64,000 nt of DNA from assembly GCF_000472705.1 (NCBI RefSeq), contig NZ_AXAE01000014.1, positions 124,001-188,000 on the forward strand, read 5' to 3'. Below, in pieces: positions 23,736 to 31,519 of the stretch. Under the pieces are notes generated by a model. It did no database searches. It was given only the letters and a program-made list of their open reading frames with translations, and was not told the origin of the DNA. Position 1 is the first letter of the stretch. The number at the start of each line of letters is the position of its first letter. Source of the DNA: Mesorhizobium erdmanii USDA 3471 (GTDB lineage Bacteria > Pseudomonadota > Alphaproteobacteria > Rhizobiales > Rhizobiaceae). A program made the translations under genes and the position numbers.

Positions 23736-25235
23736 ATGTCGGTCGAACGGATTCTGTGGGAAGAAGACGCGACCGGCCTTGCCGGCCTGGTGCGTAAGGG
23801 CGAGCTTTCCGCGACCGAGCTGACCGACGCGGCGATCGCGCGCGCCGAGGCCACAAGGCCCGAAATCAATGCCACGGCCGAGCCGCTCTATGAGGCGGCG
23901 TGGGCCAGGGCGAAGAGCATCGACCGCTCGCTGCCGCTGGCTGGCGTGCCTTTTGCCATCAAGGACCTCGGCATCGCCATCAAGGGCGTGCCCTCGCATG
24001 GCGGCAGCCGCATTCCCGCCTCGGTGCCCCAAATCAATTCGGTGATGACCGAGCGTTACCTCGCCGCCGGGCTGATCCCGATCGTTACCTCGACATCGCC
24101 GGAACATGGGCTGCGGCTGATGACTGAATCGAAAGCCTTCGGCATCACCCGCAACCCCTGGAACACCGGCCACACCAGCGGCGGCTCGTCGGGCGGTGCG
24201 GCGGCCCTTGTCGCTGTCGGCGTCGTGCCGGTGGCGCATGCCTCGGATGGCGGCGGTTCGATCCGCGTGCCGTCCGCCTGCACCGGGCTGGTCGGCCTGA
24301 AAACCTCCCGCGGCCGCGTCCCGCTGACACCGCTGGTCAGCGAAAGCTGGTACGGCATGGTGGTCGACCATGCCGTCACCCGTTCGGTGCGCGATTGCGC
24401 GCTGCTGCTCGACCTCACCCACGGGCCCGACGCCTTGTCGCCCTATGCCGCGCTGCCGCCGAGAGGCACGTTCACTGCCGCCGCCGCGCGCGATCCGGGC
24501 AAACTCAGGCTCGCCGTCTACCGCAAATCGCCGCTTGGGCTGCCGATCTCGGCCGAGACGATGAAAGCGCTGGACATTGCGGTGGCACTGGCGCGCGAGG
24601 GCGGCCATGCCGTCGAGGACATCGACCTGCCCTTCATCGGCCGCGATTTCTTCGCCGACTTCTGCAGGACGGTTGCTTCCGCCGTTGCCGGCACGCTGCG
24701 GGCCGAAGCGCTGCGTGTCGGCCGTTCCGTCACCGGCGACATCGAACGTGCCACGCGTGTGCTCGGCCGGTTGGGCGAAATGGTCTCGGCTGGCGAGGTC
24801 TATGCCGGCCTGCAGCGGCTGCATGCCGCCTCGCGGCGGTTGATCGAGGAAACCGCGCGGTATGATGCAGTGCTGATGCCCGTCATTGCGCACCCGCCGC
24901 TCGCCTGCAGCGCCATGGATCCGAAAGGCGCCGACGAGCTGATCGAAAACCTGCTCGACAAGCTTCATCTGACGCCCTTGCTCAAGCTCAAGCCGCTGTT
25001 CGGACAGTTGATGGACAAGAGCCTTTTCTTCACCCATTGGCCGGCGATCCACAATGTCAGCGGCCAGCCGTCGATCGCGTTGCCCGTCCACGTCACCGAG
25101 GCCGGCCTGCCGCTCGGCATCCAGGCCGCCGGGCGCCCGGGCGACGAGGAGACGCTTTTGTCCTTCGCCGCGCAGATGGAGAAGCTTTCGGGTTGGCTCG
25201 GCCGCAGGGCGCCCTTGATGGTGCCGTCGCGATGA
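23736..25235 (+). CDS. Amidase-signature family hydrolase
   Basis: A 499-residue amidase. The signature is complete: the catalytic lysine in GVPFAIKDLG (near residue 75), the glycine/serine-rich core GHTSGGSSGGAAALVAVGVVPVAHASDGGGSIRVPSACTGLVGLKTSRGR holding the cis-serine and nucleophilic serine. Members hydrolyse amides to acids plus ammonia; the substrate cannot be predicted, and a GatA role is unlikely because gatB and gatC are absent. GGAGGAG lies 7 bases before the ATG. It is divergent from sigK and ends before a repeat that precedes argB. Confidence 0.9.
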   Translation: MSVERILWEEDATGLAGLVRKGELSATELTDAAIARAEATRPEINATAEPLYEAAWARAKSIDRSLPLAGVPFAIKDLGIAIKGVPSHGGSRIPASVPQINSVMTERYLAAGLIPIVTSTSPEHGLRLMTESKAFGITRNPWNTGHTSGGSSGGAAALVAVGVVPVAHASDGGGSIRVPSACTGLVGLKTSRGRVPLTPLVSESWYGMVVDHAVTRSVRDCALLLDLTHGPDALSPYAALPPRGTFTAAAARDPGKLRLAVYRKSPLGLPISAETMKALDIAVALAREGGHAVEDIDLPFIGRDFFADFCRTVASAVAGTLRAEALRVGRSVTGDIERATRVLGRLGEMVSAGEVYAGLQRLHAASRRLIEETARYDAVLMPVIAHPPLACSAMDPKGADELIENLLDKLHLTPLLKLKPLFGQLMDKSLFFTHWPAIHNVSGQPSIALPVHVTEAGLPLGIQAAGRPGDEETLLSFAAQMEKLSGWLGRRAPLMVPSR

Positions 25236-25320
25236 CGAGGCCGTGAGACGTTCGAATATGACAGCAATGCCATTTGCCCCCCGCGCCAATTCCCGCTAAG
25301 ACGCCGCCGTCTTTACCAGG

Positions 25321-25367
25321 GCATGTCGCCCAAAAGTGCTCCGCGGTTTTGGGCCAACGACATGCAT
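25321..25367. repeat. Rhizobial palindromic repeat upstream of argB
   Basis: A long hairpin from GCATGTCGCCCAAAAGTG to TTTTGGGCCAACGACATGC. It is the same element as the second half of the repeat at 6585-6633, in inverted orientation. It ends 27 bp before the argB start, so it lies in the argB leader. Confidence 0.75.
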
Positions 25368-25394
25368 GAAACAAAGAGCCAGGGAACCAAGCCG

Positions 25395-26288
25395 ATGACG
25401 GACATCGCCGCCACCGCCGAAATGCAGGCCGCCCTGCTGTCGCGGGCGCTGCCCTACATGCAGCGCTACGAACACAAGACGGTCGTAGTGAAATATGGTG
25501 GCCACGCCATGGGCGATATCGAGCTTGGCAAGGCTTTCGCCCGCGACATCGCGCTGCTCAAGCAATCCGGCGTCAACCCGATCGTCGTCCATGGCGGCGG
25601 CCCGCAGATCGGCGCCATGCTGGCCAAGATGGGCATCGAATCCAAATTCGAGGGCGGCCTGCGCGTCACCGACCAGAAGACGGTCGAGATCGTCGAGATG
25701 GTGCTGGCCGGCTCGATCAACAAGGAGATAGTCGCCCTGATCAACGCCGAGGGCGAATGGGCGATCGGCCTGTGCGGCAAGGACGGCAACATGGTGTTCG
25801 CCGAAAAGGCGCGCAAGACCATGATCGACCCGGACTCCAACATCGAGCGGGTGCTCGATCTCGGCTTTGTCGGCGAACCGGTCGAGGTCGACCGCACGCT
25901 GCTCGACCTTCTGGCACGCTCCGAGATGATCCCGGTGCTGGCGCCGGTGGCGCCCGGCCGCGACGGCCACACCTACAACATCAACGCCGACACTTTCGCC
26001 GGCGCCATCGCCGGCGCCTGCAAGGCCTCGCGCCTGCTGTTCCTCACCGACGTGCCCGGCGTGCTCGACAAGAACAAGAAGCTGATCGACGAGCTGACGG
26101 TTGCCGAGGCCAAGGCGCTGATCAAGGACGGCACGGTCTCGGGCGGCATGATCCCCAAGGTCGAGACCTGCATCGAGGCGATCGAGCGCGGTGTCGAAGG
26201 CGTCGTCATCCTCAACGGCAAGACGCCGCATTCGGTGCTGCTGGAGCTGTTTACCGAACACGGCGCCGGCACGCTGATCGTGCCCTAG
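25395..26288 (+). CDS. argB: Acetylglutamate kinase
   Basis: A 297-residue enzyme for the second step of arginine biosynthesis: ATP-dependent phosphorylation of N-acetylglutamate. Seen are [14 protein letters not shown] with the phosphate-contacting lysine, [12 protein letters not shown] for substrate binding, [23 protein letters not shown] and the [16 protein letters not shown] region near the end. The extended N-terminal helix ([20 protein letters not shown]) is typical of hexameric, arginine-inhibited forms. The start at 25395 is preferred over an earlier ATG at 25362 that falls inside a repeat. Confidence 0.96.
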   Translation: MTDIAATAEMQAALLSRALPYMQRYEHKTVVVKYGGHAMGDIELGKAFARDIALLKQSGVNPIVVHGGGPQIGAMLAKMGIESKFEGGLRVTDQKTVEIVEMVLAGSINKEIVALINAEGEWAIGLCGKDGNMVFAEKARKTMIDPDSNIERVLDLGFVGEPVEVDRTLLDLLARSEMIPVLAPVAPGRDGHTYNINADTFAGAIAGACKASRLLFLTDVPGVLDKNKKLIDELTVAEAKALIKDGTVSGGMIPKVETCIEAIERGVEGVVILNGKTPHSVLLELFTEHGAGTLIVP

Positions 26289-26295
26289 AAAAATA

Positions 26296-27861
26296 TCAGC
26301 CGGCTAATCTTTCATCCGGCAGCCCACGATTTGTGGCAGGGGAAAGCGCCGGTTTTGCCGCCGTGCGCCGGACAGTCATGGATTCCTCCTCGGCGTCCTG
26401 CGGCGCACCCCAGAATTCGGCAAGCGTCGGGCCGTCGGTCACCCTGATGTCGCGGGCGAGGAATCCCCAAACCTCGCGGAACCAGACGCGGCGCCCCATT
26501 TTTGTGTACCAGCGCATCGAATGCCGCTGCTCGGGATCCTTGTGGAACAGGATGCGGGCCAGCGCCTTTGGCCGCGACTGCACCGCCAGCTCGATCAGCT
26601 TGACGCTGAAGAACAGCATCCACGGCTTCAGCCGGGTCATATGCATCACCTGGTGCTTGTAGTCCCACAGCCGCGCGTCCTGCTGGATGACCTTGCGGTC
26701 CTTGGCGATCCGGAAGAACGGTGTCCAGCGATGCGGCGTCACATAGAGCGCCTGGATCTGGTCGGGGTCATAGGCGAGGAGCTGGCGAAAGCCGCGCCAA
26801 AGATCGCGAAACCCCTCATCCTCGAAGCCGGCCACCCAGGTCGCCATCGACAATATGCCGTGGTTTCGCAGCAGCCTGATCGCTTCGCGGTCGGATGAGG
26901 TGCTGCCGCCCTTGCGGATCAATTGAAGCGTCTGTTCGTCGGTGTTCTCCATGCCGAGCAGCCAGCGGATGACGCCGGCCTTGCGGTAGAGATGGAGGAT
27001 GTCGGCGTCGCGCACGATGTCGTCGGCACGGGTCGAACCGACGATCAGCACCGGCACGTTCTCGGCGATCAACGCGTCGAGGAAGGCGCGCCACGCCTTC
27101 TTCGAAACAGTCGGGTTCTCGTCGGCTAGGTTGATCAGTTCGACGCCATGTTCGCGGTGCAGCCAGGCGATCTCCTGTGCGAATTTTTTTGGGTCGCGAT
27201 GTCGCCAGCGGGTCCAGAAACCGCGCTGGCCGCAATAGTTGCACAGATGCGGACAGCCGCGCGAAAACTGCATCACCACCGCGCGCTTGCCGCCCCAATA
27301 GCTGTAGCGCCGGTGATCAATCAGCTCCCAGCCGACGCGATAAGCGTCGAGCTCGGCAATGGTCATCGCCGGCTGCGTGGCGAAGGGCCGGCGCAGCTCG
27401 TCGCGATAGGCGATGCCGGCGACGCTTGCCGGCGGCTGGTGCATTTCCAGCGCCTCGACCAGCGCCACCACGGTCGCCTCACCCTCGCCGCGCACGATGA
27501 AGTCGAAGACGTCGGTCGCGCCGAGGATATCGCGCCAGTGATAGGTCGGAAAAACGCCGCCATAGATGATTGTCGTCGCCGGTTTGCGCTGCTTGATCAT
27601 TGCCGCGATCAGCAAGGCGGTCGGGTGCGCCGAGGTCGAGCCGGAATGGCCGATCAGGACGAAGTCCGGAAAGCCCTCCAATGCGTCGCGCACCGCCTTG
27701 TCGAGCGGCATCGGGCCGAACTCGGCATCGACGAGCCGCACCTCATGACCGGCATCGATCAGCGGGCCGCCGATCGCCAGCAGACCGAGCGGCGGCAGGT
27801 GATCGTCCGGCACCCGGCTGCCGATGGCGGTATGCGGCGGATTGATCAGGACGATTTTCAT
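26296..27861 (-). CDS. B12-binding-domain radical SAM protein (BchE-like)
   Basis: A 521-residue radical S-adenosylmethionine enzyme. The N-terminal 140 residues form a cobalamin-binding-like Rossmann domain (MKIVLINPPH ... VFDFIVRGEGEATV), though the DxHxxG cobalamin-histidine motif is not evident. The radical core carries Cys203-x3-Cys207-x2-Cys210 in RGCPHLCNYCG for the [4Fe-4S] cluster. The long C-terminal part resembles BchE, the anaerobic Mg-protoporphyrin ester cyclase, and other B12-radical methylases. No photosynthesis gene is near, so another substrate is likely. It stands alone, converging on argB with only 7 bp between the stops. Confidence 0.85.
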   Translation of the reverse strand: MKIVLINPPHTAIGSRVPDDHLPPLGLLAIGGPLIDAGHEVRLVDAEFGPMPLDKAVRDALEGFPDFVLIGHSGSTSAHPTALLIAAMIKQRKPATTIIYGGVFPTYHWRDILGATDVFDFIVRGEGEATVVALVEALEMHQPPASVAGIAYRDELRRPFATQPAMTIAELDAYRVGWELIDHRRYSYWGGKRAVVMQFSRGCPHLCNYCGQRGFWTRWRHRDPKKFAQEIAWLHREHGVELINLADENPTVSKKAWRAFLDALIAENVPVLIVGSTRADDIVRDADILHLYRKAGVIRWLLGMENTDEQTLQLIRKGGSTSSDREAIRLLRNHGILSMATWVAGFEDEGFRDLWRGFRQLLAYDPDQIQALYVTPHRWTPFFRIAKDRKVIQQDARLWDYKHQVMHMTRLKPWMLFFSVKLIELAVQSRPKALARILFHKDPEQRHSMRWYTKMGRRVWFREVWGFLARDIRVTDGPTLAEFWGAPQDAEEESMTVRRTAAKPALSPATNRGLPDERLAG

Positions 27862-27862
27862 G

Positions 27863-27888
27863 GCGGACCTCCAGCAGAGATGGTCCGC
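27863..27888 (-). promoter_or_regulatory. Hairpin covering the ribosome-binding site of the radical SAM gene
   Basis: GCGGACC and GGTCCGC pair across a 12-base loop directly upstream of the ATG at 27861. The GGAGG ribosome-binding site of the gene falls within one arm and the loop edge. The fold could limit translation initiation. This is read from complementarity only. Confidence 0.4.
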
Positions 27889-27968
27889 GCATCCTGGTCG
27901 GCGATGTGGACGCCCGATTGGCCCGCTTCAGCAGTTTGCGTGCAGCTTTTCAGCAGTAACGGCGGGCG

Positions 27969-28445
27969 CTACTTCCTGAGATGCGCGAGCGGCACGTGGC
28001 CGGGTCCCTTGATGTTCTGCAGCACCAGCTGCGTGTGGACGTCGCGCACGCCATCGAGCCGCATCAGCCGGTGCATGACGAAGGCGTTGAGTTCGTCGAC
28101 CGACGGCACCATGACATGCAGCAGGAAATCGTGGTCGCCGGTCATCGTCCAGCACGACGACACCTCGTCCATCCGCTGCACGGCAGCGATGAACTTTTCC
28201 GGCGAGCCGTCACTGTGGCTGACCAGGCGCACCTGGATGAACACCTCGACCATCAGGCCGACGGCGCGGCGGCTGATCACAGCGGTGAATCCCTTGATGA
28301 TGCCCGCATCCTGCAGCGCCTCGAAGCGCCGCGCGCATGGCGTCGTCGACAGGCCGATCTCCTGCGCCAGCTCTGAGACCGGCTTGCGGCCATCGCGTTG
28401 CAGCACATCGAGCATCTTGATCTCGAAATCGTCGAACTGAGGCAT
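27969..28445 (-). CDS. Lrp/AsnC-family regulator, divergent from phhA
   Basis: A 158-residue regulator. The N-terminal helix-turn-helix (KMLDVLQRDGRKPVSELAQEIGLSTTPCARRFEALQDAGIIKGF) is followed by a RAM effector domain (VEVFIQVRLVSHS ... GDHDFLLHVMVPSVDELNAFVM). AGGAG lies 7 bases before the ATG at 28445, which decides against the longer start at 28469. It is divergent from the phenylalanine hydroxylase gene with 137 bp between, so control of phhA in response to an aromatic amino acid is likely. Confidence 0.9.
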   Translation of the reverse strand: MPQFDDFEIKMLDVLQRDGRKPVSELAQEIGLSTTPCARRFEALQDAGIIKGFTAVISRRAVGLMVEVFIQVRLVSHSDGSPEKFIAAVQRMDEVSSCWTMTGDHDFLLHVMVPSVDELNAFVMHRLMRLDGVRDVHTQLVLQNIKGPGHVPLAHLRK

Positions 28446-28582
28446 TTTCACTCCTGTGACGCGGATCATGAGTGAATATTATCTAGAATGACGCGGATAG
28501 GCCACCATCAAAACCAGATTGCCTCGGCAAGCCCGGTTACCCTTTGGCCACGTCATCCCTGTGATTTGCGAGGAGAAAAACC

Positions 28583-29422
28583 ATGACGACGATGACCGTT
28601 GCCGAATATGCCCGTGACTGCGCAGCCCAGGGTCTGCGCGGCGACTATTCGGTCTGCCGCGCCGATTTCACCGTGGCGCAGGGCTATGACTACAGCGCCG
28701 AGGAACAGGCGGTGTGGCGTACTTTGTGCGACCGCCAGACCAAACTGACGCGCAAGCTCGCCCACCATTCCTATCTAGACGGTGTCGAAAAACTCGGCCT
28801 CATCGACCGCATTCCGGATTTCGACGACGTCAGCGCCCGGCTGCGCAAACTGACCGGCTGGGAAATCGTCGCCGTGCCGGGTCTCATTCCCGCCGCCCCT
28901 TTCTTCGATCATCTCGCCAATCGCCGCTTCCCGGTCACCAACTGGCTGCGCACCAGGCAGGAACTCGACTACATTGTCGAGCCGGACATGTTCCACGATT
29001 TCTTCGGCCATGTGCCGGTGCTGTCGCAGCCGGTGTTCGCCGACTTCATGCAGATGTATGGCAAGAAGGCCGGCGACATCATCGCCCTCGGCGGTGACGA
29101 GATGATCACAAGGCTCTACTGGTACACGGCCGAATACGGCCTGATACAGGAGGCCGGCCAGCCGCTGAAGGCCTTTGGCGCGGGCCTGATGTCGTCCTTT
29201 ACCGAATTGCAGTTCGCCGTCGAGGGCAAGGACGCTCACCATGTGCCCTTCGACCTCGAAACGGTGATGCGCACCGGCTACGAGATCGACAAGTTCCAGC
29301 GCGCCTATTTCGTGCTGCCGTCCTTCGACGCCTTGCGCGATGCATTCCAGACCGCTGATTTCGAGGCGATCGTCGCGCGCCGCAAGGGCCAGCCGGCGCT
29401 CGACCCGGGGACGGTCTCGTAA
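28583..29422 (+). CDS. phhA: Phenylalanine 4-monooxygenase
   Basis: A 279-residue monomeric-type aromatic amino-acid hydroxylase. It converts phenylalanine to tyrosine with tetrahydropterin and O2. The iron-binding motif EPDMFHDFFGHVP supplies two histidines, and a glutamate follows in the LYWYTAEYGLI segment; the pterin-binding part lies upstream (GLIPAAPFFDHLANRRFPVTNWLR). Length and motifs fit the bacterial family. GGAG lies 9 bases before the ATG. An Lrp-type regulator is divergent. No pterin-recycling gene (phhB) is next to it. Confidence 0.96.
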   Translation: MTTMTVAEYARDCAAQGLRGDYSVCRADFTVAQGYDYSAEEQAVWRTLCDRQTKLTRKLAHHSYLDGVEKLGLIDRIPDFDDVSARLRKLTGWEIVAVPGLIPAAPFFDHLANRRFPVTNWLRTRQELDYIVEPDMFHDFFGHVPVLSQPVFADFMQMYGKKAGDIIALGGDEMITRLYWYTAEYGLIQEAGQPLKAFGAGLMSSFTELQFAVEGKDAHHVPFDLETVMRTGYEIDKFQRAYFVLPSFDALRDAFQTADFEAIVARRKGQPALDPGTVS

Positions 29423-29442
29423 ATCCGGCACCAGTGTTTAAG

Positions 29443-29469
29443 GCGCGTCGCCGTTCAGAGGCGACGCGC
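29443..29469. terminator. Hairpin terminator between phhA and a VOC gene
   Basis: GCGCGTCGCC pairs perfectly with GGCGACGCGC over a 7-base loop, followed by TTTAG on the plus strand and preceded by TTTAAG. It sits 20 bp after the phhA stop, between convergent genes. The arms resemble the first half of the composite repeat at 6531-6570, so it may be a member of that family used as terminator. Confidence 0.7.
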
Positions 29470-29493
29470 TTTAGACGCTTCGATCCCGATACG

Positions 29494-29898
29494 CTAGTGC
29501 ATGGCGGCGGGGTTCATCCACAGGAACTCCCAGACGTTGCCGTCCGGGTCTTCGATGTGGCGGTTGAACATGAAGCCGAGATCCTGCGCCGGATTGGGAT
29601 CAGCGCGGCCGCCTGCCGCCACGCCCTTCTCGATTATGGCGTTGACCTCGTCCTTGCTGTCCGTGGTGAGGGCGATCAGCATCTGGCTTTCACGTTTGGG
29701 GTCGCCGATCCGCCGCGCCGTGAACTGGCCGTAATGCTGGTGCGTCAGCAACATGACCCCGATGGAGTCCGAGAACATGATCGAACTGGCCTGGCCGTTC
29801 GAGAACTGCGGATTCAGTGTGCCCCCGATCGCGAGATAGAAGTTGGTCGCTGCCTGCAGATCGCGCACCGGTAGATTGAGGGAGATCATTTTGTTCAT
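29494..29898 (-). CDS. VOC-superfamily (glyoxalase-like) protein under TetR control
   Basis: A 134-residue protein of the PhnB/YaeR-like extradiol-fold group: SLNLPVRDLQAATNFYLAIGG at the start, and FNRHIEDPDGNVWEFLWMNP at the end, where the Glu would bind metal. It is divergent from a TetR gene with 102 bp between and a palindromic operator close to its start, so it is probably the repressed target. Substrate unknown. A second ATG three codons in (29889) is an alternative start. Confidence 0.82.
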   Translation of the reverse strand: MNKMISLNLPVRDLQAATNFYLAIGGTLNPQFSNGQASSIMFSDSIGVMLLTHQHYGQFTARRIGDPKRESQMLIALTTDSKDEVNAIIEKGVAAGGRADPNPAQDLGFMFNRHIEDPDGNVWEFLWMNPAAMH

Positions 29899-29926
29899 CG
29901 GCTCAAGCCCCGCTTTCGTTGACGGG

Positions 29927-29943
29927 TACTAGTCAGTCTAGTA
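29927..29943. promoter_or_regulatory. TetR operator candidate (VOC side)
   Basis: TACTAG-TCAGT-CTAGTA, a perfect inverted repeat with six-base arms, 29 bp upstream of the VOC start. The ten-base word GTCTAGTACT that spans its right arm (29936-29945) recurs at 29977-29986 near the TetR gene. Confidence 0.65.
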
Positions 29944-29976
29944 CTATGACGGTGACTACCACACGGGAACGGTACC

Positions 29977-29986
29977 GTCTAGTACT
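29977..29986. promoter_or_regulatory. Second GTCTAGTACT element (TetR side)
   Basis: A repeat of the ten-base word from the operator at 29927-29943, 41 bp away (about four helical turns) and 15 bp before the TetR start codon. Likely a second repressor contact for autoregulation. Confidence 0.5.
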
Positions 29987-30000
29987 GACAAGGGGCGCTC

Positions 30001-30633
30001 ATGGAAATCGACGGCGAGACCAGATCGGCCCGTAAGGATCGCGAGATCATCCAGGCGGCCACGGCGGCGTTTATCGGCAAGGGCTATGATGGAACCAGCA
30101 TGGAGGAAATCGCCACCAGGGCGGGAGCTTCCAAGCAGACCGTCTACAAGCATTTCAAGGACAAGGAGACGCTTTTCGGCGAAGTCGTTCTATCAACGGC
30201 TACCCAGGTCAACGATGTCATCGAGTCCGTGACGACCCTGCTTTCCGAGGCGAAATTCATGCAGGGGGGCCTGCAGCAGCTTGCTCGGCGTTTGATAACG
30301 ATGCTGATGGACGACGAGCTGTTGAAGTTGCGGCGCCTGATCATCGCCAACGCGGATCGAATGCCGCAGCTCGGCCGTAGCTGGTACGAAAAAGGCTTTG
30401 AGCGCATGCTTGCCTCGATGGCATCCTGCTTTGAAAAGCTCACAAATCGAGGCCTGATGCGAACCACTGACCCCCATCTGGCAGCGAGCCATCTGTTTGG
30501 AATGCTTCTCTGGATTCCCATGAATGAAGCGATGTTCACCGGAAGCAACCGGCGCTCCAAGGCCGAACTTGAACGGCACGCGGATGCCTCGGTGGAGGCG
30601 TTTCTTGTCGCCTACGGGGTCCAGCCGAAATAG
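30001..30633 (+). CDS. TetR-family repressor, divergent from a VOC gene
   Basis: A 210-residue regulator with a standard TetR N-terminus (DREIIQAATAAFIGKGYDGTSMEEIATRAGASKQTVYKHFKDKETLFGEVV) and a C-terminal domain of the AefR-like type (IIANADRMPQLGRSWYEKGFERM). AAGGGG lies 6 bases before the ATG. The shared upstream region with the VOC gene contains paired GTCTAGTACT elements, which implies it represses both itself and that gene. Confidence 0.9.
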   Translation: MEIDGETRSARKDREIIQAATAAFIGKGYDGTSMEEIATRAGASKQTVYKHFKDKETLFGEVVLSTATQVNDVIESVTTLLSEAKFMQGGLQQLARRLITMLMDDELLKLRRLIIANADRMPQLGRSWYEKGFERMLASMASCFEKLTNRGLMRTTDPHLAASHLFGMLLWIPMNEAMFTGSNRRSKAELERHADASVEAFLVAYGVQPK

Positions 30634-30684
30634 TTCCGCTGCCTGCCGGCGTTTGCAGGACCGCCGCGAGCACCTAGCACCACC

Positions 30685-31182
30685 CTATCGCTCTGCGATA
30701 TCAGACCCTTCGGCCTTCAGCCGCTCGAGCTGGGCGCGCTGCAGGTCGAGCGCGGCGTTGACGAAGCGCGAGATGGTCGCGAGCTCGGCGTCGCTGAAGG
30801 TGGCGATCACTTTTTCGCCCTCTTGAGCGATGGCGCCGTAATAGCGCGCCGACAGCTGCCGCGTCGCCTCGGTCGCCTCGATCACCACCTTGCGCCTGTC
30901 CTCTAGACTGCGCGTGCGGGTCAGCAGGCCGCGCGCCTCCAGCCGGTCGATCAGCGCCGTCACCGCGGCCGGCGTCAGCCCGGTCGCGCTCGCGACCGCG
31001 CCGGCCGATTGCGGGCCGCCATGGAGCAGCCCGATGCAATGGCGCTCGGCCATGTTCAGCCCGAGCCTCACCCCCACTGCCTCGTCATAGGCCTGGGTCG
31101 CGTCCTGCCATTGCATGACGGCAAGGCCGATCGCGGCCGTCATTTCGTTGCGATTCTTGCTTGACGAATTTATTTCGATCAT
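30685..31182 (-). CDS. MarR-family transcriptional regulator
   Basis: A 165-residue winged-helix regulator: LNMAERHCIGLLHGGPQSAG, then VASATGLTPAAVTALIDRLEARGLLTRTRSLEDRRKVVIEATE, with a Cys in the first helix. It is divergent from a gene for a 55-residue membrane protein at 31277, with a perfect GTCTAA-CAT-TTAGAC palindrome between. An internal ATG at 31143 is an alternative start, as no strong ribosome-binding site precedes 31182. The ligand is unknown. Confidence 0.88.
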   Translation of the reverse strand: MIEINSSSKNRNEMTAAIGLAVMQWQDATQAYDEAVGVRLGLNMAERHCIGLLHGGPQSAGAVASATGLTPAAVTALIDRLEARGLLTRTRSLEDRRKVVIEATEATRQLSARYYGAIAQEGEKVIATFSDAELATISRFVNAALDLQRAQLERLKAEGSDIAER

Positions 31183-31196
31183 CTAACTATCAATCT

Positions 31197-31211
31197 GTCT
31201 AACATTTAGAC
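31197..31211. promoter_or_regulatory. MarR operator candidate
   Basis: GTCTAA-CAT-TTAGAC, a perfect 15-base inverted repeat 15 bp upstream of the MarR start and 66 bp upstream of the small membrane protein start. A further TCTAA half-site lies at about 31182-31187. Confidence 0.6.
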
Positions 31212-31276
31212 TATTTCAGCAATATGCAACCGCGGCCTGGACAAGGCAAGAGCCGGCCGCCGACAAGGAGTGAAAA

Positions 31277-31444
31277 ATGAGCTTGATTCAACAACGCCCC
31301 CCTCTCTCGCACGAGGATGAGTTCAAATACGCCAAGCTGGCGATGGAATGGTATGGCTGGGGCTCCCCCATCGGCCTCGGCATTCTGCTCGTGGCGCTGG
31401 CCGCCGCGGCGGTGCTGGTGCGCATTGCCATCTACGGTTTCTGA
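31277..31444 (+). CDS. Small single-span membrane protein (55 aa)
   Basis: A 55-codon gene with AGGAG 7 bases before its ATG. The first 30 residues are polar (SHEDEFKYAKLAMEWYGWG), and residues about 31-52 form one transmembrane helix (GLGILLVALAAAAVLVRIAI). It ends YGF. I do not recognise a named family. The divergent MarR gene and the palindrome between them suggest regulated expression. It converges on the GMC oxidoreductase gene. The strong ribosome-binding site and clear topology make it likely to be real. Confidence 0.7.
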   Translation: MSLIQQRPPLSHEDEFKYAKLAMEWYGWGSPIGLGILLVALAAAAVLVRIAIYGF

Positions 31445-31519
31445 GCATGTCTAGCGCAGCCGGCGCCTTCATTGGCGCCGGGATGCTTCAAGGTCATGGT
31501 GCAGTTTTGCGCAGGCCGC

